Assembly (NCBI GenBank): GCA_944325185.1
Contig: CALUZA010000059.1
Span: forward strand, 70,140 to 108,735
Direction of reading: 5' to 3'
Source of the DNA: Candidatus Gastranaerophilales bacterium
GTDB taxonomy: Bacteria > Cyanobacteriota > Vampirovibrionia > Gastranaerophilales > Gastranaerophilaceae
DNA: 38,596 bases
Below, one piece after another: positions 34,900-38,596 of this stretch; within the stretch, counting starts at the first letter, position 1; each line of letters starts with the position of its first letter. Under the pieces are notes generated by a model that was given only the letters and a program-made list of their open reading frames with translations, had not been told where the DNA came from and did no database searches. The position numbers were made by a program, and so were the translations under genes.

Positions 34900-36609
34900 A
34901 TGCAAATTAATTCAATTAAATTGGGGGTTAGCAGTTTAAAACAAAACAAAATTAAAAAAAGTAATTCAAATATTATATCAACTCCCATTAAAGATTCTCA
35001 TAATCTTGCAAAATTATCTCTTGAACAGTTGCAAGGGATGAATAATATATCTTTTAAGGGTAATAGTGATGAGCTTAACGAAATAAGAAAAATAATATTT
35101 GGTCTAAATTTGCAAAATGGAGAAATTCATTCTTCTCAAGAAGAAATTAATAAAGCCATCTTTGATATAGCGGCAATTATTAATTCTTTATTGTTAAAAA
35201 CGGATAAAGACGGTCGAAACTTCTTTCACAAGGCTTCTGGTGAAGATTTAGAGGCAAGAAAGCGAGAGATCACTCCGCAACTATTAAGAATTGCAATACC
35301 TGCGCGGGATAATTATGGTAATACCTGCCTGCATTACAAAAAAGACCCGAAATTTGTAAAGATTGTTTCAGATATATTAGGTGATGAAGCGCATGAGATA
35401 TTTGCCGAAACATTAGCAATGAAAAATAATGGTGGAGATACATTCTTGCATAACAAGCAATACCCTGAAACTTTAGAAATGTATAGAAAAATATTAGGAG
35501 ATAAAGCTTCTGAAATATTTGCTAATGCTTGTTTTACTAGAGGTAAATGGGCACGTGCTATAGACTTATTAGTACTTTATGAACATGCAGCATCAGAAAG
35601 ATCAGAAGAATCTAACGTTGTATTTAAAGCTTTAGGTAATAGAACAGCTGAAATAGTTAGAAATTATAGGGATAAAAATAATAATAATATTTTATTTGGC
35701 GAACTAAAACCTCAAGCTATTCAAATAATGATTGATAATATGGGTGATGAATCACCTGAAATACTAACTGAACTTTTATCTACGCCAGATGATTATGGAC
35801 GTATATGCTTGCGCGATCATTGTTACTCCGGGAATATAGAAATATATAGAAAAGGATTAAAAGACAAAGCTTCTGAAGTATTTACAAAAGTTTATTTTAC
35901 TAAAAAATATTGGTTTGGAAACATCAAAGAATATGAATTAACAAGTTTACTTAAAGCTTTAGGTGATCAAGCAACTGAAAAAATAAAAAACCATAGAAAT
36001 GCGCGTGGCAGCAATATTTTCTTCCAAGGGCTAAGACCTGAAATTGCACAAATTTTACTTGATATCTTTGGTGATGAAAAACAACAAGTACTTTATGAAA
36101 TGTTACTTATGCAAGATAATAATAAAGATATGTTCTTGCATTATGAACAATACCCTGAAACTTTAGAAATATATAGAAAAACATTAGGAGATAAAGCCCC
36201 TGAAGTATTTGCCAAAGCTTGTCTTGCTAAAAATAATAATGGCGAAGGTGCTATTAGAGATTTAATTTGTGACTGTTACTACAGTGGGGAACCAAAAAGG
36301 CTGGATGAGTCTAAAGTTGTATTTAAAGCTTTAGGTAATAAAACAGCTGAAGTAGTTAGAAATTATAGGGATAAAATAGGTAACAATATTTTCCACTATA
36401 CAATATACCCCGAAATTGCTCAAATTATAGTTGATAATATGGGTGATGAAAAACAACAAGTACTTTATGAAATGCTGCCCTTGCAAAATAATAATAAAAA
36501 AACTTTCAAGTCATATTATCAACACTCTAGAACTTTAAAAATATATAGAAAAACATTAGGAGATAAAGCCCCTGAAGTATTTGCCGAAAACCATTTCATG
36601 CGATACTAA
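34900..36609 (+). CDS. Ankyrin-like repeat protein, paralogue 1 (3' end frameshifted)
   Basis: The 569-residue protein has a 56-residue leader with LAKLSLEQLQGMNNISFKGN (37-55) and no classical signal peptide. The body is built of degenerate helical modules of about 36-39 residues. A 'G-[DN]-x-x-x-x-E-[IV]-[FLV]' start recurs about eleven times (near 161, 200, 246, 282, 321, 355, 391, 430, 479, 515 and 554), grouped into three larger repeats beginning at about 245, 354 and 478. The modules have ankyrin-like pieces ('D-x-x-G-x-T-x-x-H'). Ankyrin-type proteins mediate protein contacts. The frame stops at 36609, but the next frame continues with good coding sequence to 36694 (separate entry). 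AGAAAGG lies upstream of the ATG. Confidence 0.78.
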   Translation: MQINSIKLGVSSLKQNKIKKSNSNIISTPIKDSHNLAKLSLEQLQGMNNISFKGNSDELNEIRKIIFGLNLQNGEIHSSQEEINKAIFDIAAIINSLLLKTDKDGRNFFHKASGEDLEARKREITPQLLRIAIPARDNYGNTCLHYKKDPKFVKIVSDILGDEAHEIFAETLAMKNNGGDTFLHNKQYPETLEMYRKILGDKASEIFANACFTRGKWARAIDLLVLYEHAASERSEESNVVFKALGNRTAEIVRNYRDKNNNNILFGELKPQAIQIMIDNMGDESPEILTELLSTPDDYGRICLRDHCYSGNIEIYRKGLKDKASEVFTKVYFTKKYWFGNIKEYELTSLLKALGDQATEKIKNHRNARGSNIFFQGLRPEIAQILLDIFGDEKQQVLYEMLLMQDNNKDMFLHYEQYPETLEIYRKTLGDKAPEVFAKACLAKNNNGEGAIRDLICDCYYSGEPKRLDESKVVFKALGNKTAEVVRNYRDKIGNNIFHYTIYPEIAQIIVDNMGDEKQQVLYEMLPLQNNNKKTFKSYYQHSRTLKIYRKTLGDKAPEVFAENHFMRY

Positions 36610-36694
36610 CTATTTCATCCCCAAATTTGGACTAGACATTCTTTATTGCACAAGAAAACTGGTTGAAAAAATCATAGCAGGCGAAGAATTATAG
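36590..36694 (+). pseudogene. Out-of-frame C-terminal end of the first ankyrin-like gene
   Basis: The +1 frame overlapping the end of the previous gene encodes 34 residues (TISCDTNYFIPKFGL, then DILYCTRKLVEKIIAGEEL) and a stop. Its end, LVEKIIAGEEL, matches LIQSIIKGEKV, the end of paralogue 2, and the DNA after both stops is nearly identical. Removing one A from the run at 36587-36590 joins the two frames without a break. The current reading therefore ends early with six foreign residues. This is either a real loss-of-end mutation, a slippage site, or a base-calling error in an A-run. Confidence 0.7.
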
Positions 36695-36708
36695 AATAAA
36701 TTCCAATC

Positions 36709-36744
36709 AAAACAACCCTTGTAAATCAATTCAAGGGTTGTTTT
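36709..36744 (+). terminator. Terminator after ankyrin-like gene 1
   Basis: AAAACAACCCTTG pairs with CAAGGGTTGTTTT over a 10-base loop; the 3' arm ends in T residues. It is almost the same as the terminator after gene 2. Confidence 0.82.
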
Positions 36745-36852
36745 GATAAAAAATGAATTTAAAAAATAATAAATTAAAAAATGCAAAAAAAAATTTTTCA
36801 CAAGTTTTGTATTACTATATTTACTATAAATTAAGAGAAGGGATAAAAGTTT

Positions 36853-38397
36853 ATGCGCATTAATCCGATTGGGTTAGATTATAGTAATTTAAAACCAAAC
36901 AAAATTGAAAAAAACAATTCTAAAATTATATCAAACTCCATTAAAGCCTCCAGCAACATTGCAAAGTTATCTCTTGAACAGTTACAAGGGATGAACAATA
37001 TATCGTTTAGAGGAAATGGTTACAATCAAAATGAAACAATAAGAATATTATCAACACTATACGAAAACAGAACAACAGATAATATTCAAGATTTTTTTAA
37101 TGAAGCAATGGCCATTTTAAACTCACCGTTATTAAAAACTGATGAAAACGGCCGCACCTTCTTTCATAAAGCCTCTAGCGAAGATTTAGAAGCAAAAAGA
37201 CAAGAAATAACTCCTCAAATATTAAAAATAGCACTACCCATTAAAGACAACTACGGCAAAACATGTCTAAACTACAAAGAAAACACGGATTTTGCCAACA
37301 CTGTTGCCAATATTTTAGGTGATAAAGTTGCTGAATTTTACACAGAATTATACAGTGCCAAAAATAAAAACGGCATGACACCAATAGATATTATGATTGC
37401 AAACGATAGACAAGATGAACTGCAAGCCCTTCTTGAAAATATGGGTAAAAATGCAATTCAATTTATTAGAAATTATAAAGGTAAAGACGGTAACACTATT
37501 TTCCATTACCCGCTAAAACCTACAATTGCAAATGGTGTCATTAAAACATTGGGAAAAGAAGCAAAAAATATACTTTGTAAAATGTTACCTATGCAAAATG
37601 ATCATCAAAAAACATTTGCGCACTATGTTCAATACCCCGAAACAATAAAAACTTATGCAAAAACCTTAAATGATAAAACCTATACAACATATACAAAAGC
37701 CTACACAACCAAAGACAAAGAAGGCCAAACACCAATCGATATTTTTATCCGCAATAATGAACGTCAAAATGAATTTATAGCCTTTTTTGAAAGTATGGGC
37801 AAAAACACTGCTAAATTTATCGAAAATTACAGAAGTAAATATGGCGACAATATTTACCATAAACATCTAGACGACAATATAATAAATAATATAGTTAGAC
37901 TTTCGGGTAAAGAAGCGTCCGAAGTCTTAACGAAACTATACACCACTAAAAATGACAACGGTTTAACCCCAATAGACTGTATATTTAGCTCATCAAGACG
38001 ATGCGAGCAAAGAGAATTAAAAATTCTATTTAATATTATGGGCAAAAAAACTGCCAAATTTGTCAGAAATTATAGAAACAAAGATGGTAAAACCATTTTT
38101 CATTATCCTCTAAACCCCGAAGTTGCAAACATTATGATTAAAAATTTGGGAAATGAAGCAAAAAGCATACTTTGTGAAATGTTGCCAATGCAAAATAATA
38201 ACAAAGAAACATTCCTGCATTGCAGACAAAACCCAAAAACCATAAAATTATATGCACAAAACCTAGGCAATCAAGCTTCTGAAATCTATAAAGCAGCATA
38301 TCGAACTAAAAATCAAAATGGTCATACACCTGCATTTTATTATTCTTATGACGACAAAAAACTAATCCAATCAATCATAAAAGGTGAAAAAGTATAA
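36853..38397 (+). CDS. Ankyrin-like repeat protein, paralogue 2
   Basis: The 514-residue protein has the same leader as its neighbour; residues 37-52 (AKLSLEQLQGMNNISF) are identical, and RGN follows. The body contains nine or so modules starting with 'G-[KND]-x-[AVT]' (155, 197, 233, 272, 315, 351, 396, 432, 471). Ankyrin character is clearer here than in paralogue 1: KNGMTPIDIMI, KEGQTPIDIFI and DNGLTPIDCIF correspond to the 'G-x-TPL-x-x-A' turn. The body is much more diverged between the two proteins than the leader. GAAGGGATAAAAG precedes the ATG. The function is unknown; scaffold or effector roles are possible for secreted or host-facing proteins of this kind, but nothing here proves export. 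Confidence 0.78.
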   Translation: MRINPIGLDYSNLKPNKIEKNNSKIISNSIKASSNIAKLSLEQLQGMNNISFRGNGYNQNETIRILSTLYENRTTDNIQDFFNEAMAILNSPLLKTDENGRTFFHKASSEDLEAKRQEITPQILKIALPIKDNYGKTCLNYKENTDFANTVANILGDKVAEFYTELYSAKNKNGMTPIDIMIANDRQDELQALLENMGKNAIQFIRNYKGKDGNTIFHYPLKPTIANGVIKTLGKEAKNILCKMLPMQNDHQKTFAHYVQYPETIKTYAKTLNDKTYTTYTKAYTTKDKEGQTPIDIFIRNNERQNEFIAFFESMGKNTAKFIENYRSKYGDNIYHKHLDDNIINNIVRLSGKEASEVLTKLYTTKNDNGLTPIDCIFSSSRRCEQRELKILFNIMGKKTAKFVRNYRNKDGKTIFHYPLNPEVANIMIKNLGNEAKSILCEMLPMQNNNKETFLHCRQNPKTIKLYAQNLGNQASEIYKAAYRTKNQNGHTPAFYYSYDDKKLIQSIIKGEKV

Positions 38398-38408
38398 AAT
38401 AAATTCCA

Positions 38409-38449
38409 AATAAAACAACCCTTGTAAAATAGTCAAGGGTTGTTTTATT
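38409..38449 (+). terminator. Terminator after ankyrin-like gene 2
   Basis: AATAAAACAACCCTTG pairs with CAAGGGTTGTTTTATT, a 16-bp stem with a 9-base loop. T residues in the 3' arm act as the release tract. It stands back to back with the rnpB terminator on the other strand. Confidence 0.83.
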
Positions 38450-38468
38450 ATTAAAAAACTGCCTCAAA
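38448..38468. repeat. Right copy of the 21-bp direct repeat
   Basis: Identical to 34791-34811. It covers the T-run and one arm of the rnpB terminator (on the minus strand), which suggests that rnpB is the original context of the sequence. Confidence 0.8.
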
Positions 38469-38476
38469 CGAGGCAG
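38453..38476 (-). terminator. Terminator of rnpB
   Basis: On the minus strand CTGCCTC pairs with GAGGCAG around GTTT and is followed by six T residues. It directly follows the mature 3' end of the RNase P RNA. Confidence 0.85.
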
Positions 38477-38596
38477 AAAGTCGGGTATAAGCCGGATTCT
38501 GTAATGAGATAATTATCTGTCTTATGCGTTTTTTTATGCAATTTTTGTAAAAACAAAACGGAAATAGCACCTTCTTGCAAATTCAAACTTGCAGTC
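38477..38596 (-). ncRNA. rnpB: RNase P RNA, 3' part (5' part beyond the window)
   Basis: Read on the minus strand, the segment ends with ACAGAATCCGGCTTATA, the strongly conserved 3' block of bacterial RNase P RNA (E. coli: ACAGAACCCGGCTTATC), followed by CCCGACTTTC and a terminator. RNase P RNA is the catalytic subunit that cuts the 5' leader from pre-tRNA. About 120 bases are visible; the 5' half lies beyond the right edge. The region between the 3' block and the window edge is A/T-rich and fits variable helices. Confidence 0.88.

Noticed and set aside
34900..38397. The ankyrin-like repeat region as a CRISPR array or non-coding repeat.
   Set aside because: The repeats are protein-level, degenerate in DNA, and kept in frame; there are no constant repeats with unique spacers anywhere in the window.
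1..38596. tRNA genes, insertion sequences, transposases or prophage modules.
   Set aside because: None could be seen; the only RNA gene found is rnpB, and no integrase, transposase or phage structural gene is present.

Overview
The window is compact, AT-rich (roughly 30% GC) bacterial chromosome. Most of it is housekeeping, motility and signalling genes packed with small gaps or overlaps. A flagellar export and basal-body operon, a chemosensory cluster, an MCE/MlaD protein (a diderm envelope trait), a SpoIID-domain protein without sporulation genes, and hypothetical proteins with a short N-terminal Asn-x-x-Phe-Lys motif together suggest a motile relative of the non-photosynthetic cyanobacteria (Gastranaerophilales / Vampirovibrionia, 'Melainabacteria'). 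That placement is inference from gene content and recalled family traits; no marker search was possible.

Layout. 1-822: the end of an unidentified gene and a small activase-like ASKHA ATPase. 819-7449: a chemosensory cluster of two divergent pairs. On the minus strand are a transmembrane methyl-accepting protein and a hybrid CheA with a receiver; on the plus strand are a receiver protein with a degenerate GGDEF domain and a double-CheW protein. 7417-9342: a Maf-type flagellin glycosyltransferase. 9373-12527: a plus-strand run of two exported proteins, lspA, an RluA-type pseudouridine synthase and a small coiled-coil membrane protein. 12524-19119: a minus-strand flagellar operon read as lytic transglycosylase, fliE, fliF, a divergent fliG-like gene, fliH and flhA. 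19253-21902: an unusual regulator made of four tandem winged helices, divergent from an internally duplicated membrane protein. 21924-33483: a permease, an MBL-fold hydrolase, a SpoIID protein, HU, YlxR, a methyltransferase, a GAF-GAF-GGDEF cyclase, a CtpA protease, ilvD, an MCE protein and a DEDDh exonuclease. 33548-34744: an iron-type alcohol dehydrogenase. 34900-38397: two tandem paralogous ankyrin-like repeat genes. 38477-end: the 3' end of rnpB on the minus strand.

How it works together. About half of the window serves motility: secretion-gate and MS-ring proteins, a peptidoglycan hydrolase heading their operon, a flagellin glycosyltransferase, and a receptor/CheA/CheW circuit. One cyclic-di-GMP synthase (26845-28461) keeps its catalytic and inhibitory sites, while a second GGDEF-like domain (4994-6406) has lost its signature.

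Most unusual items: the four-winged-helix regulator, the duplicated membrane protein beside it, and the ankyrin-like gene pair. The pair shares a nearly constant leader (including 16 identical residues) and a near-identical 3' end and terminator. The first copy carries a one-base 3' frameshift, and the pair lies between two copies of a 21-bp perfect direct repeat, one of which forms part of the rnpB terminator.
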